A stretch of 9,833 nucleotides of DNA from Paenibacillus sp. (GCA_029239545.1 JARBUQ010000114.1:1-9833); one strand, 5' to 3'; counted from the stretch's first letter, positions 1 through 6,814 are shown. Numbers and translations are program-made. The notes: generated by a model not told the origin, from the sequence alone.

Positions 1-750
1 ACACAGAAGCAGCTGAACCGGGTGAAACAGGTCATCGGCGTTCAACTGCAGTCTACTTCATTGTTCGATCTGCTGAAGGTGAAGGAGATTGTGCGGATGT
101 ATGCCAGCTTCTATCCATACTCCGTTCCCATCGATCCGTTACTCAAGGACATGATTCTTGAAGAGAAGCAGAACGATCGTGTGAAACATCTCTCTGGCGG
201 TCAGAAGCAGCGGCTGGCTATAGCGCTTGCGCTTGTGAATGATCCGCAGGTTGTTTTCCTGGACGAGCCTACTACTGGTCTTGATCCGCAAGCCAGACGC
301 ACTTTATGGGATATTATCCTGAACCTGAAACAAAGAGGCAAAACAGTTGTCTTGTCAACGCATTACATGGACGAGGCTCATATTTTATGTGATCGAATTT
401 GTCTGATGGATCGTGGGCACGTCATTGCTCTGGATACACCGGAACGGCTTGTACATAGTCTGCACTCAGAGAGCGCAGTGGAATTCAGACTGCCTGATCT
501 GGAGGAGGGGACCGAGCAGGCAGAGCTTGATTCCATCCTTGAGCTGCTCAGAGGCTTAAGAAGTGTGAAGAAGGTAGACCAGCGCAAGGAAGTGTATGTG
601 CTCTATACCGATAAGCTTCAGGCAACCTTAACGGATTGGATTGGAAGAGCAGAAGAACGAGCTATAAAATTCATTGATCTGCGGACCCGGACAGCTACCT
701 TAGAGGACGTGTTCATTCATATGACCGGAAGGAGCTTAAGGGAAGAATGA
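1..750 (+). CDS. ABC transporter ATP-binding protein (5'-truncated)
   Basis: This is the ATP-hydrolysing subunit of an ABC exporter of the ABC-2/DrrA-CcmA type, which acts on the cytoplasmic face of the membrane with the permease encoded next. The reading frame is open from base 1 with no stop, so the 5' end lies outside the window; a GTG at 22 is internal, not a real start. The Walker A segment is missing because of the cut. Visible in the 249-residue fragment are a Q-loop-like GVQLQ (about residue 15), the signature LSGGQ (64-68), Walker B VVFLDE (84-89, catalytic Glu 89), the D-loop GLDP, and the H-loop His (about 121) in STHYMDEA. About 100 further residues form the C-terminal domain usual in this subfamily. 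The stop overlaps the permease start by 4 bases (ATGA), implying translational coupling. The cargo cannot be read from sequence. Confidence 0.95.
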   Translation, partial: TQKQLNRVKQVIGVQLQSTSLFDLLKVKEIVRMYASFYPYSVPIDPLLKDMILEEKQNDRVKHLSGGQKQRLAIALALVNDPQVVFLDEPTTGLDPQARRTLWDIILNLKQRGKTVVLSTHYMDEAHILCDRICLMDRGHVIALDTPERLVHSLHSESAVEFRLPDLEEGTEQAELDSILELLRGLRSVKKVDQRKEVYVLYTDKLQATLTDWIGRAEERAIKFIDLRTRTATLEDVFIHMTGRSLREE

Positions 751-1877
751 AGGGTTACATTCAATTAACATTAGCTCAGCTTAGATTATTTGGTCGGAAT
801 CGTCAGGTATTGTTCTGGACCCTGCTCTTTCCTGTTTTTTTCATGGTCATGCTGGGCTCGTTCATGGGCAATGGCGGCGGGGTTACGCTGAACGGAATCG
901 TAATCGACAAAGATCAGTCGACGGCTTCCAAATCCTTGGTGCAGGCTCTAAGCGCTCAGGGAGCGCTGATTGACTTTAAGATCGGCACGAATAGCGAGGA
1001 ATCCTTAAAATTGCTTAAGGAAGGCGATGTGCAGATTGTAGCTATTATTCGCAATGGGTATCAGGATGCCATCTCTGCCCATGGGGAAGAGGGATACCCT
1101 TTCGAAGCAGGAGCCTCAGATGATACGGCAAAGATAGAAGCACATTACGACGAGACGAACCTGACCACCTCGCAGCTTGCTCTTGCGGTTCTGTCCCAGG
1201 AGGTAGATACGGTAAGCAAATCACTGGCCAACTATAAACCGGTTGTTTCGGTTGAGGCGTTCGCCGTAGAGTCGCTGCATTTGAAATATATTGATTTTCT
1301 AGTTCCCGGTATATTGGCGATGATGATCATGTCGAATAATTTGAACGGTGTTGCCGGGCAAATTGCTTCGTGGCGGGAGCGCGGCATTTTGCGCCGCATG
1401 CAGAGTACAACTCTGCGGGCCGGTACGTTCATAGCGGCGCAGATTACGGCGCGTTTAGCTTTAAATGGGCTGCAGGCGCTCATTGTAGTGCTGGTTGGGA
1501 TGATTTTTTTTGGCACCCAAGTGAATGGGTCCTGGCTGCTCTTATTCCTGTTCGTTGTGCTGGGGACGCTGACCTTCATGTCCATCGGGTTTATTGTCGC
1601 GGGTCTTGCCAAAACTCCCGAAAGCGCGGGCCCGATCTCAGGCTTTATTTCTTTTCCAATGCTGTTCGTGGGCGGGGTGTTTTTTCCGATTCAGAATATG
1701 CCGGAGTTTTTGCAGCCGATTGTGAAGCTGTTACCCATTTCGCATCTGACAACCGCTCTAAGACAAGTAATGAATGTGGGAGCGGGTCTTACGGAGCTCG
1801 GTTCGGAGGCTTTGCTTTTGGCGGGTTGGATGATTGTTGCCTTCGTTATTTCTACAATTACGTTTAAATGGGAATAA
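747..1877 (+). CDS. ABC-2 type transporter permease
   Basis: This is the membrane subunit (376 aa) partnering the preceding ATPase; ABC-2 permeases export drugs, lipids, polysaccharides or peptides. The layout is typical: TM1 at about 21-41, a large extracytoplasmic domain at about 42-180, then five hydrophobic segments at about 183-203, 230-256, 262-287, 297-314 and 353-374. The cytoplasmic stretch WRERGILRRMQSTTL (209-223) matches the charged coupling motif seen after TM2 in ABC-2 permeases (typically ERERG-LRR--ATP). FVGGVFFP and LPISHLTTALRQ are also family-like. The ATG overlaps the ATPase stop, so no separate ribosome site is needed. No clear intrinsic terminator follows, so transcripts could run into the next small gene. 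Substrate is unknown; drug or lipid efflux is a guess from family. Confidence 0.93.
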   Translation: MKGYIQLTLAQLRLFGRNRQVLFWTLLFPVFFMVMLGSFMGNGGGVTLNGIVIDKDQSTASKSLVQALSAQGALIDFKIGTNSEESLKLLKEGDVQIVAIIRNGYQDAISAHGEEGYPFEAGASDDTAKIEAHYDETNLTTSQLALAVLSQEVDTVSKSLANYKPVVSVEAFAVESLHLKYIDFLVPGILAMMIMSNNLNGVAGQIASWRERGILRRMQSTTLRAGTFIAAQITARLALNGLQALIVVLVGMIFFGTQVNGSWLLLFLFVVLGTLTFMSIGFIVAGLAKTPESAGPISGFISFPMLFVGGVFFPIQNMPEFLQPIVKLLPISHLTTALRQVMNVGAGLTELGSEALLLAGWMIVAFVISTITFKWE

Positions 1878-1891
1878 TGATGGGGACGCTG

Positions 1892-1951
1892 TAATCATAT
1901 TGTCATCTAATTTTAATGCTGCTCTAATGGTCAGCTAATGTTCCCTTCATG
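1892..1951 (+). promoter_or_regulatory. Putative OmpR/PhoB-family response regulator box, 11-bp phased repeats
   Basis: Six pentamers lie at exactly 11-bp spacing: TAATC (1892), TCATC (1903), TAATG (1914), TAATG (1925), TAATG (1936) and TCATG (1947), consensus TMATS. The first two are preceded by CTG and TTG, giving CTGTAAT and TTGTCAT, close to the PhoB half-site CTGTCAT. Tandem repeats with an 11-bp period are the hallmark of PhoB/PhoP/OmpR winged-helix regulators, which bind head-to-tail on one face of DNA. The last repeat ends 9 bp before the TATAAT at 1961, and the array covers the position where a -35 should be. This fits activation in which the regulator replaces -35 contacts. The repeats are seen; the regulator's identity is inference. 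Confidence 0.6.
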
Positions 1952-1960
1952 TTAGGCACT

Positions 1961-1976
1961 TATAATACTAATTATA
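1961..1976 (+). promoter_or_regulatory. -10 element of the small-gene promoter, inside a palindrome
   Basis: A perfect sigmaA -10 (TATAAT, 1961-1966) precedes the 82-residue gene; transcription would start near 1973, leaving a leader of about 60 nt. At the -35 position (1938-1943, ATGTTC) there is no good match to TTGACA, so the promoter probably needs an activator, consistent with the phased repeats just upstream. The -10 is one arm of the inverted repeat TATAAT-ACTA-ATTATA, so a second TATAAT faces the other way. The 4-bp centre does not fit the 7-1-7 spacing of a Fur/PerR box. Confidence 0.55.
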
Positions 1977-1994
1977 GGAAGACTAAGCTGATGC

Positions 1995-2011
1995 TTACAA
2001 AGCACTTGTAA
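1995..2011 (+). promoter_or_regulatory. Palindrome TTACAA-N5-TTGTAA in the leader
   Basis: A perfect 6-bp inverted repeat (TTACAA at 1995-2000, TTGTAA at 2006-2011) with a 5-bp centre lies between the predicted transcription start (about 1973) and the ribosome site (2018). Both arms are flanked on the outside by ATGC. The size and symmetry fit a dimeric repressor operator placed as a roadblock downstream of the start. As RNA it would be a weak A/U-rich hairpin. No regulator can be named. Confidence 0.35.
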
Positions 2012-2031
2012 ATGCTGAAGGAGTGGTAGAG

Positions 2032-2280
2032 ATGATTCTATACCAAATCGCCAAATGGATGGAAGAACGTAAACGCTTGAAACGGATTATTGACGAATCT
2101 GAGGGCGGCAATCAACTGCTGGAATATCGCAAGGAGCAAGTCGAGCAGCAGATGATGCAGCAAGCTAATAGATGGGTAGAGATGGAGCAAGTGAAGGTTG
2201 AGCCGCTCATTCCTTCGTTCGTTGATCCTTATATGGTCCAGTCTCTTCCAGCAGCGGATTCTATTGCTACAATAGGGTGA
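2032..2280 (+). CDS. Small uncharacterised protein, 82 aa
   Basis: I do not recognise this protein. It has no signal peptide, membrane segment or cysteine, and is probably a small cytoplasmic helical protein. Residues 1-50 are rich in Glu, Lys, Arg and Gln (KWMEERKRLKRIIDE, then a Gln/Met-rich stretch at 38-45), suggesting an amphipathic helix or short coiled coil. Residues 58-72 contain PLIP and VDPYM and look non-helical. I chose ATG 2032 because AAGGAG (2018-2023) lies 8 nt before it; an in-frame GTG at 2023 overlaps that ribosome site and cannot be the start. The gene sits alone between its own promoter and a strong terminator, under an apparent 11-bp-phased operator. That makes a stress- or signal-responsive role plausible, though this is inference only. 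Confidence 0.72.
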   Translation: MILYQIAKWMEERKRLKRIIDESEGGNQLLEYRKEQVEQQMMQQANRWVEMEQVKVEPLIPSFVDPYMVQSLPAADSIATIG

Positions 2281-2322
2281 GTAAGCCTCCATTGCCAATT
2301 CTCGTTTCTTTCTCATAAAGCG

Positions 2323-2368
2323 AACCAGTCTGAACCGTTCTCATACGGGTCGGGCTGGTTTTGTTTTG
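2323..2368 (+). terminator. Intrinsic terminator after the small gene
   Basis: A stem of about 15 bp runs from AACCAGTCTGAACCG (2323-2337) to CGGGTCGGGCTGGTT (2346-2360), with two G-U pairs and one mismatch. The loop has 8 nt, and TTTTGTTTTG follows. It lies 42 bp after the stop of the 82-residue gene and separates it from the radical SAM operon. Confidence 0.88.
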
Positions 2369-2394
2369 TAATGAGGCCTAATTCCATGTAGAAT
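2366..2394 (+). promoter_or_regulatory. SigmaA-like promoter for the radical SAM operon
   Basis: TTGTAA (2366-2371, 4/6 to the -35 consensus) and TAGAAT (2389-2394, 5/6 to the -10) are separated by 17 bp. Transcription would start near 2401, giving a leader of about 40 nt. The -35 overlaps the T-tail of the preceding terminator, a compact arrangement. Confidence 0.5.
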
Positions 2395-2421
2395 GAGATT
2401 GCAAGACGACTGCAAGCATTC
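2391..2421 (+). repeat. Imperfect inverted repeat over the -10 and transcription start
   Basis: GAATG (2391-2395) and TTGCA (2399-2403) are mirrored by TGCAA (2411-2415) and CATTC (2417-2421), with a 7-nt centre and a 3-versus-1-nt asymmetry between the paired blocks. It covers the end of the -10 and the predicted start site. A repressor operator there, or a hairpin at the transcript's 5' end, would affect the radical SAM operon. Only the symmetry is seen. Confidence 0.35.
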
Positions 2422-2440
2422 TAATTAAAGAGGGATATAT

Positions 2441-4231
2441 ATGAAAGTTGTTGTGTCTAGTTTAAATGCGAAATATATCCACACTTGTTTGGCGCTAAGG
2501 TATTTGAAATCCTTTTGCGGTGATGAATTTGATGTGGAAATGGCTGAATATACGATTAAAGACCCTGTAATGAATATAGTTAGCGACCTTTATCAGAAAA
2601 ATCCGGATGTAATCGGGTTTTCCTGCTACATTTGGAACATAGAAGAGACGATACAAGTAGTAAGGATGCTTAAGAAAATCAGGCCGGAGCTTGTTATTAT
2701 GCTTGGTGGACCTGAAGTATCCTATGATACCGATTACTGGATGAAGCGCATTCCAGAGGTGGATTATATTGTGATGGGCGAAGGAGAGGAAACTTTTCTT
2801 CATCTGCTGAGAGAATTAAGCGGAGCACCGCAGGTGAAGCCTAAACCCCACCTTATATTCGGTATTGCTTATCGCAAAGGGGAGGAAGTTTTTCTGAACC
2901 CTGGACGGCCCAAGCTTGCGCTGGATGAGATTCCTTCTCCGCATCGTTTTCCAGAGGATCATGCAGCACTCGGGAAACGTGTTGTTTATTTCGAGACGAG
3001 TCGCGGCTGTCCGTTCAGCTGTCAGTTCTGTTTGTCCAGCATTGAAGTTGGCGTGCGCTATTTTGATCTGGAGCGGACGAAAGCGGATCTTCTTCATTTG
3101 ATTGACTCAGGGGCCAAGCTGATTAAGTTCGTAGATCGCACCTTTAATATCAAGCGGGACTATGCAATGGAAATTTTCAAATTTTTGATCGATAACCACG
3201 GGGGCTCCTGTGTGTTTCAATTCGAGATTACAGCAGATATCATGCGCCCGGAGGTGCTGGACTATTTGGCAGAGCAAGCGCCGCCAGGGATATTCCGTTT
3301 CGAGATCGGGGTACAATCCACGAATGATACAACGAATGAGCTTGTCATGCGCAAGCAGAATTTCACGAAGCTGACCAGGACAGTAAGCAAGGTGAAGAAT
3401 AGCGGCAAGATCGATCAGCATCTGGACCTGATTGCCGGCCTGCCTGAGGAAGATTATCATTCATTTCGCAAGACGTTTAATGACGTTTTCGCTCTTCAGC
3501 CTGAGGAGCTGCAGCTTGGATTTCTGAAGATGCTGCGGGGAACAGGACTGCGCAAAGACGCTGAGAAATATGGATATGTATTTATGGATCATGCGCCGTA
3601 TGAAATATTAGGAAATCGGTTGTTGTCCTTTTCCGACATTGTAAGGATTAAGCGGGTAGAGGATGTGCTGGAGAAATATTGGAATGCGCATCGTCTGGAC
3701 CATACTGTCGGGTACTTGATCCGCGAGTATTTTGATTCCCCGTTCGATTTCTTTCAGCAATTCGGAGATTTCTGGGACACCCAAGGTTGGCAGAGAATCG
3801 GCCATCAGCTGGAGGATCTGTTCACTCGGCTTCAGGCGTTCCTGCAGCATCGGGATACTCCGGGTATGGACGTCATCGAAGGTTTGATGAAGCTTGATTA
3901 TTTCTTGAATCATAAGTACAAGCCTCGTAAGACATGGTGGACATTCTCTATGGACAAAAACGAGCAGATGGACTGGATGCGTAGAATTGCCGCTCAACCT
4001 GATCTTGTTCAGGGCGAAGGCTTCGCAGAATTAGGAATGAGTGAGAAAGAGCTGCATAAACATGCCGTTATTGAAACCGTTCCTTTCGACCTGCAGCATT
4101 TCCTTGAAACAGGGCATATGATAGAAAGAAAGCCTACTCTGATGATCGCTTATTTTGAGCCTGAATCCCGAACCGGCTCCAGAGTATTTACTTTATCGAT
4201 TACACGTTCTGCATCACTTGCCGGATCATAG
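2441..4231 (+). CDS. B12-binding domain radical SAM protein (DUF4080-like)
   Basis: This cytoplasmic Fe-S enzyme of the cobalamin-binding radical SAM superfamily is predicted to use S-adenosylmethionine radical chemistry; the substrate is unknown. Residues 1-130 form the B12-binding Rossmann-like domain (LGGPEVS at 88-94, VMGEGEETF at 111-119), as in B12-radical SAM proteins that lack the DxHxxG base-off motif. The radical SAM core follows, with cluster ligands C190, C194 and C197 (CPFSCQFC) and family motifs KFVDRTFN and FEIGVQST. The rest resembles the DUF4080 extension (from memory). The start is ATG 2441, 6 nt after AAGAGGG. The final 16 residues in this frame are Ser/Thr/Ala-rich and do not look native, while the frame that opens at 4165 continues plausibly to 4290, so the 3' end may carry a frameshift. 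It is the first gene of a probable operon with the diguanylate cyclase. Confidence 0.9.
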   Translation: MKVVVSSLNAKYIHTCLALRYLKSFCGDEFDVEMAEYTIKDPVMNIVSDLYQKNPDVIGFSCYIWNIEETIQVVRMLKKIRPELVIMLGGPEVSYDTDYWMKRIPEVDYIVMGEGEETFLHLLRELSGAPQVKPKPHLIFGIAYRKGEEVFLNPGRPKLALDEIPSPHRFPEDHAALGKRVVYFETSRGCPFSCQFCLSSIEVGVRYFDLERTKADLLHLIDSGAKLIKFVDRTFNIKRDYAMEIFKFLIDNHGGSCVFQFEITADIMRPEVLDYLAEQAPPGIFRFEIGVQSTNDTTNELVMRKQNFTKLTRTVSKVKNSGKIDQHLDLIAGLPEEDYHSFRKTFNDVFALQPEELQLGFLKMLRGTGLRKDAEKYGYVFMDHAPYEILGNRLLSFSDIVRIKRVEDVLEKYWNAHRLDHTVGYLIREYFDSPFDFFQQFGDFWDTQGWQRIGHQLEDLFTRLQAFLQHRDTPGMDVIEGLMKLDYFLNHKYKPRKTWWTFSMDKNEQMDWMRRIAAQPDLVQGEGFAELGMSEKELHKHAVIETVPFDLQHFLETGHMIERKPTLMIAYFEPESRTGSRVFTLSITRSASLAGS

Positions 4232-4290
4232 ACTTGGAAGAACAGGGCAAGGCTATTCTTGAGAATAACCGAGATGCAAAAAGAGGGTGA
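4183..4290 (+). other. Possible native C-terminus of the radical SAM protein in another frame
   Basis: In the frame whose codons begin at 4183, the sequence is open to a TGA at 4288-4290. It encodes about 35 residues with protein-like composition, including SIYFIDYTF and, near the end, DLEEQGKAILENNRDAKRG. The annotated frame instead gives SITRSASLAGS and stops at 4231. Adding one base near 4184-4190 would join the upstream frame to this one (SRV-(x)-YFIDYTF). The stop would then lie within the ribosome site region of the diguanylate cyclase gene (AAGAGGG at 4281-4287), a tight operon junction. It could be a sequencing or assembly error, a true strain-specific indel, or chance. Confidence 0.4.
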
Positions 4291-4299
4291 AAAAGCCTC

Positions 4300-5949
4300 A
4301 TGAGTCCATTCTACAATGTTTTACGTATCTCTTCATTCAAAGGGCGAATCAGGTTTTGGGTGGGAACCATCATCTTGATAATGAGCTTATTGATCGTACT
4401 CTCTTTATCTATTGTGGTGAAAATTATTAAGGAGCAGGAAACCTCTGATCACTTGCAGGAAACCGTAAAGCTGCAAAGCCTGTTCGTAGACAGGTGGAGA
4501 GCGGAGAGAGCTTCAGATATTCGTTATTTGGCAGGTGTTTCCAGTCAGCTTGGAGCCGATCTTGCGCGTATGAAGGTGGAATTCGATCAGTTCGTCCATA
4601 CTCATAAGGAATTTGACGCTATATCCTATATGGATGCGAAAGGTGTCATTCAGTGGAACAGCACGGGTGCAGTAGGCATGAGCATAGGGGACAGGGATTA
4701 TTTCATAGAAGCGATGCTGAATCGCAATTCCATTTCGGATATTATGATTAGTCGGCTTTCGGGGAAATATGTTATCATATTCGCTTCACCTGTTGTCGAT
4801 ATGGCCGGTACAGTAACGGGTGTGATGAGCGGTACAGTCGGCATCAGTACTCTTGATGCGCTGATGTCTGAATTCCAGCCGGGCATGCCTGGGGAAACCT
4901 ACATTTTGAATCAGATTGGTGTCCGAATTACGCAATCTTCTTCGGAGATGGACCTGCCCAGGCTTAGCCGGGTATATGGAACGACTGCCTTCGAGCGAGC
5001 GCAGAAGAATCGACAGGAAACCTCTTCTTATTTGAACGAGGCAGGTACACGTGTATTCGGAGCATTCTCATGGACCCAAGATCATGCATGGATCGTTGTG
5101 ACCGAAGTGAACAGTGCAGAGGTGTACAGACCCTATTACACGATGATTATAGTGATGGTCATTATTACACTTGCCATTCTTCTGATCAGCTATTTCATAG
5201 CGATTGTTCTGACCCGTAAGATGGAAGTGTTAATCAATGATTTGGTTGACGGGACCACATCGATTAGGGAAGGACATTACGGCTACCAGATTGATCCCCA
5301 GATTATTGACAACTCTCCAGATGAGCTTAAGGAATTGTCCTATAACTTCAACGTAATGTCCCAAAAGCTGCAGTCTACAGTTCTCCTCCTGGAGGAGTCA
5401 GCTGTAATTGATCATCTTACCGAGGTATACAATCGCAGGTTCCTGATGAATGAAGGGAACAAGATGCAGATGGCTTCTCTTAGAGCGGGTGCTTCTTGCT
5501 GTGTGTTGTTGATCGATGTCGATTTCTTCAAGCTGGTCAATGACAGATACGGACATCTGATTGGAGACCGTGTGTTAAAGCATATCGCCCAGGTTCTTGT
5601 GGGCTGTGTCCGGACCTCCGATGTAGTCTCCCGATACGGGGGAGAAGAATTCGTTGTTCTTGCGACCAATTGCGATTTGATGCGCGGTCAGGAGCTGGCT
5701 GAGCGAATTCGTACCTGGGTGGAGAACGCCCCGTATGAAGAGGATACGGTATCGATTCAATTAAGTGTTAGTATAGGGGTAACTCAGAATAGTGAAACCC
5801 GGGTATTCGGGACGAATGTGCTTGAGGATATGATTGAACGCGCGGATAAAGCGCTTTATAAAGCGAAGCATAGAGGACGTAATAATGTTGTAGCCGAGCC
5901 TCTGGAGTATGAATCGGTTCATCCTGAAGAGACGGATGAGCAAGGCTAA
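4300..5949 (+). CDS. Membrane diguanylate cyclase (Cache-HAMP-GGDEF)
   Basis: This protein makes cyclic di-GMP from two GTP in response to an extracellular cue. The order in its 549 residues is TM1 (about 20-41), an extracytoplasmic dCache-type sensor (about 45-275, with the typical DRDYFIEA and PVVDMAGTVTGVMSG stretches), TM2 (about 281-304), HAMP (about 305-357) and GGDEF (about 365-532). The active-site loop is GGEEF (447-451). Metal and nucleotide residues D406, N414, D415 and D423 are present in IDVDFFKLVNDRYGH and IGD. The inhibitory I-site RxxD (R438, D441) lies five residues before GGEEF, so product inhibition is expected. No EAL domain follows. AAGAGGG at 4281-4287 is the ribosome site, with a longish 12-nt spacing. 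It lies in the same strand unit as the radical SAM gene and has no promoter of its own that I can see. The sensed ligand is unknown; Cache domains often bind amino acids or other small molecules. Confidence 0.95.
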   Translation: MSPFYNVLRISSFKGRIRFWVGTIILIMSLLIVLSLSIVVKIIKEQETSDHLQETVKLQSLFVDRWRAERASDIRYLAGVSSQLGADLARMKVEFDQFVHTHKEFDAISYMDAKGVIQWNSTGAVGMSIGDRDYFIEAMLNRNSISDIMISRLSGKYVIIFASPVVDMAGTVTGVMSGTVGISTLDALMSEFQPGMPGETYILNQIGVRITQSSSEMDLPRLSRVYGTTAFERAQKNRQETSSYLNEAGTRVFGAFSWTQDHAWIVVTEVNSAEVYRPYYTMIIVMVIITLAILLISYFIAIVLTRKMEVLINDLVDGTTSIREGHYGYQIDPQIIDNSPDELKELSYNFNVMSQKLQSTVLLLEESAVIDHLTEVYNRRFLMNEGNKMQMASLRAGASCCVLLIDVDFFKLVNDRYGHLIGDRVLKHIAQVLVGCVRTSDVVSRYGGEEFVVLATNCDLMRGQELAERIRTWVENAPYEEDTVSIQLSVSIGVTQNSETRVFGTNVLEDMIERADKALYKAKHRGRNNVVAEPLEYESVHPEETDEQG

Positions 5950-6031
5950 TGAGAAGTGAGGATCAGCACGTTGCTATGACATAAGCGATAGCGCCAGGCG
6001 GTCCAATCAAGATTGGGGAGTTGTGGAACAG

Positions 6032-6706
6032 ATGGGTTCAACTGCACTGATTGTCGGGGCTTCAGGTCTAATTGGACATGAGCTGCTCCAGCTTCTGCTC
6101 CAACATAGCGGCTACGAGAAGATCACGGCAGTCGTTCGAACTTCGCTTGACGTGGTCCATCCCAAGCTTGAACAGAGAGTAATTGATTTTGAACAGCTGC
6201 ATGCTCTGCCTGAGGAGCTAATTCGAAACTCCGACCTGTTCTGCACGCTGGGGACAACTATGCGCAAAGCCAAGACCAAAAGCAATTTCTTGAGAGTAGA
6301 CTACGAATACCCTATGACATTGGGACGGTTAGCCCAACGTTACGGTGCAGCCCAGCTTCTGATCGTAACTGCGCTGGGTGCGGACTCCGGATCCAGATTT
6401 TTTTATAATCAAGTGAAGGGCAAGGTAGAGGAAGATCTGAAGCAATTGTCTCTACCCTCGCTCCGAATATTCCAACCCTCCCTGCTGCTCGGAGAGCGCC
6501 AAGAGTTTCGATTGGGTGAACGGATCTCAATGAGCTTGGCCAAGCGGCTATCGTTCGTCTTCGCAGGCAAGCTGGGCAAGTACAAGCCGGTCGCTGCGGC
6601 AGCAGTAGCGAAGGCTATGCTTCACGAAGCCAGAATGAGGCAGAGAGGCACTCGAACCTATACCTCTGATGAGATCTTCCAATTAGCAACAGAGAAGCAA
6701 CCATAA
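6032..6706 (+). CDS. NAD(P)-binding atypical SDR / HTATIP2-like oxidoreductase
   Basis: This small Rossmann-fold protein (224 aa) belongs to the atypical short-chain dehydrogenase type, resembling bacterial relatives of HTATIP2/TIP30. The N-terminal beta strand and glycine motif are TALIVGASGLIG (4-15, GxxGxxG), and a basic residue after beta-2 (R36) suggests NADP preference. FCTLGTTMRKAKTKS (70-84) and a Y125-x3-K129 pair in FFYNQVKGK provide the family core. Its substrate is unknown, and some relatives have no proven catalysis. I prefer ATG 6032, 11 nt after GGGGAG (6015-6020); an in-frame GTG at 6023 would sit only 2 nt from that ribosome site. It lies 82 bp after the diguanylate cyclase with no visible promoter between, and is followed at once by a terminator, so it is probably the last gene of the operon. 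Confidence 0.85.
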   Translation: MGSTALIVGASGLIGHELLQLLLQHSGYEKITAVVRTSLDVVHPKLEQRVIDFEQLHALPEELIRNSDLFCTLGTTMRKAKTKSNFLRVDYEYPMTLGRLAQRYGAAQLLIVTALGADSGSRFFYNQVKGKVEEDLKQLSLPSLRIFQPSLLLGERQEFRLGERISMSLAKRLSFVFAGKLGKYKPVAAAAVAKAMLHEARMRQRGTRTYTSDEIFQLATEKQP

Positions 6707-6739
6707 CTCCAGCTGGAACCATCAGCCTGGAGTTTTTTT
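6705..6739 (+). terminator. Intrinsic terminator of the radical SAM/GGDEF/SDR unit
   Basis: The stem AACTCCAG (6705-6712) pairs with CTGGAGTT (6727-6734), with a 14-nt loop that can add a small inner CTG/CAG pairing, and seven Ts run from 6733 to 6739. It begins inside the SDR stop codon. On the opposite strand it lacks a comparable T-run, so it probably serves only plus-strand transcripts. Confidence 0.88.
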
Positions 6740-6751
6740 GTACCTGTTATT

Positions 6752-6795
6752 GCAGCTCTATCCTTCAACATTTCTACCTTTATTTGCAGAGCTGC
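6752..6795. repeat. 8-bp inverted repeat between convergent genes
   Basis: GCAGCTCT (6752-6759) is perfectly mirrored by AGAGCTGC (6788-6795) across a 28-nt A/T-rich loop. It lies 20 bp beyond the end of the AraC-type gene on the minus strand. No T-run follows on either strand, so it is not a canonical terminator; it may protect a 3' end or be chance. Confidence 0.3.
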
Positions 6796-6814
6796 GAGTT
6801 CGATAACATAGCAG

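Noticed and set aside
1370..1867. 165-residue open frame on the plus strand inside the ABC permease gene
   Set aside because: It lies in another frame of a well-supported permease, has no ribosome site and has Cys/Ser-rich, non-natural composition.
1960..1976. Fur/PerR-like box (TTATAAT...ATTATA)
   Set aside because: The half-sites are separated by 4 bp, not the 1 bp of the 7-1-7 consensus, so I do not call a Fur or PerR site.
2023..2031. GTG at 2023 as the start of the 82-aa gene
   Set aside because: It overlaps the AAGGAG ribosome site; ATG 2032 is correctly spaced.
5950..6031. Separate promoter for the SDR gene
   Set aside because: TTGCTA at about 5972 has no -10 at suitable spacing, so I treat the gene as part of the upstream operon.
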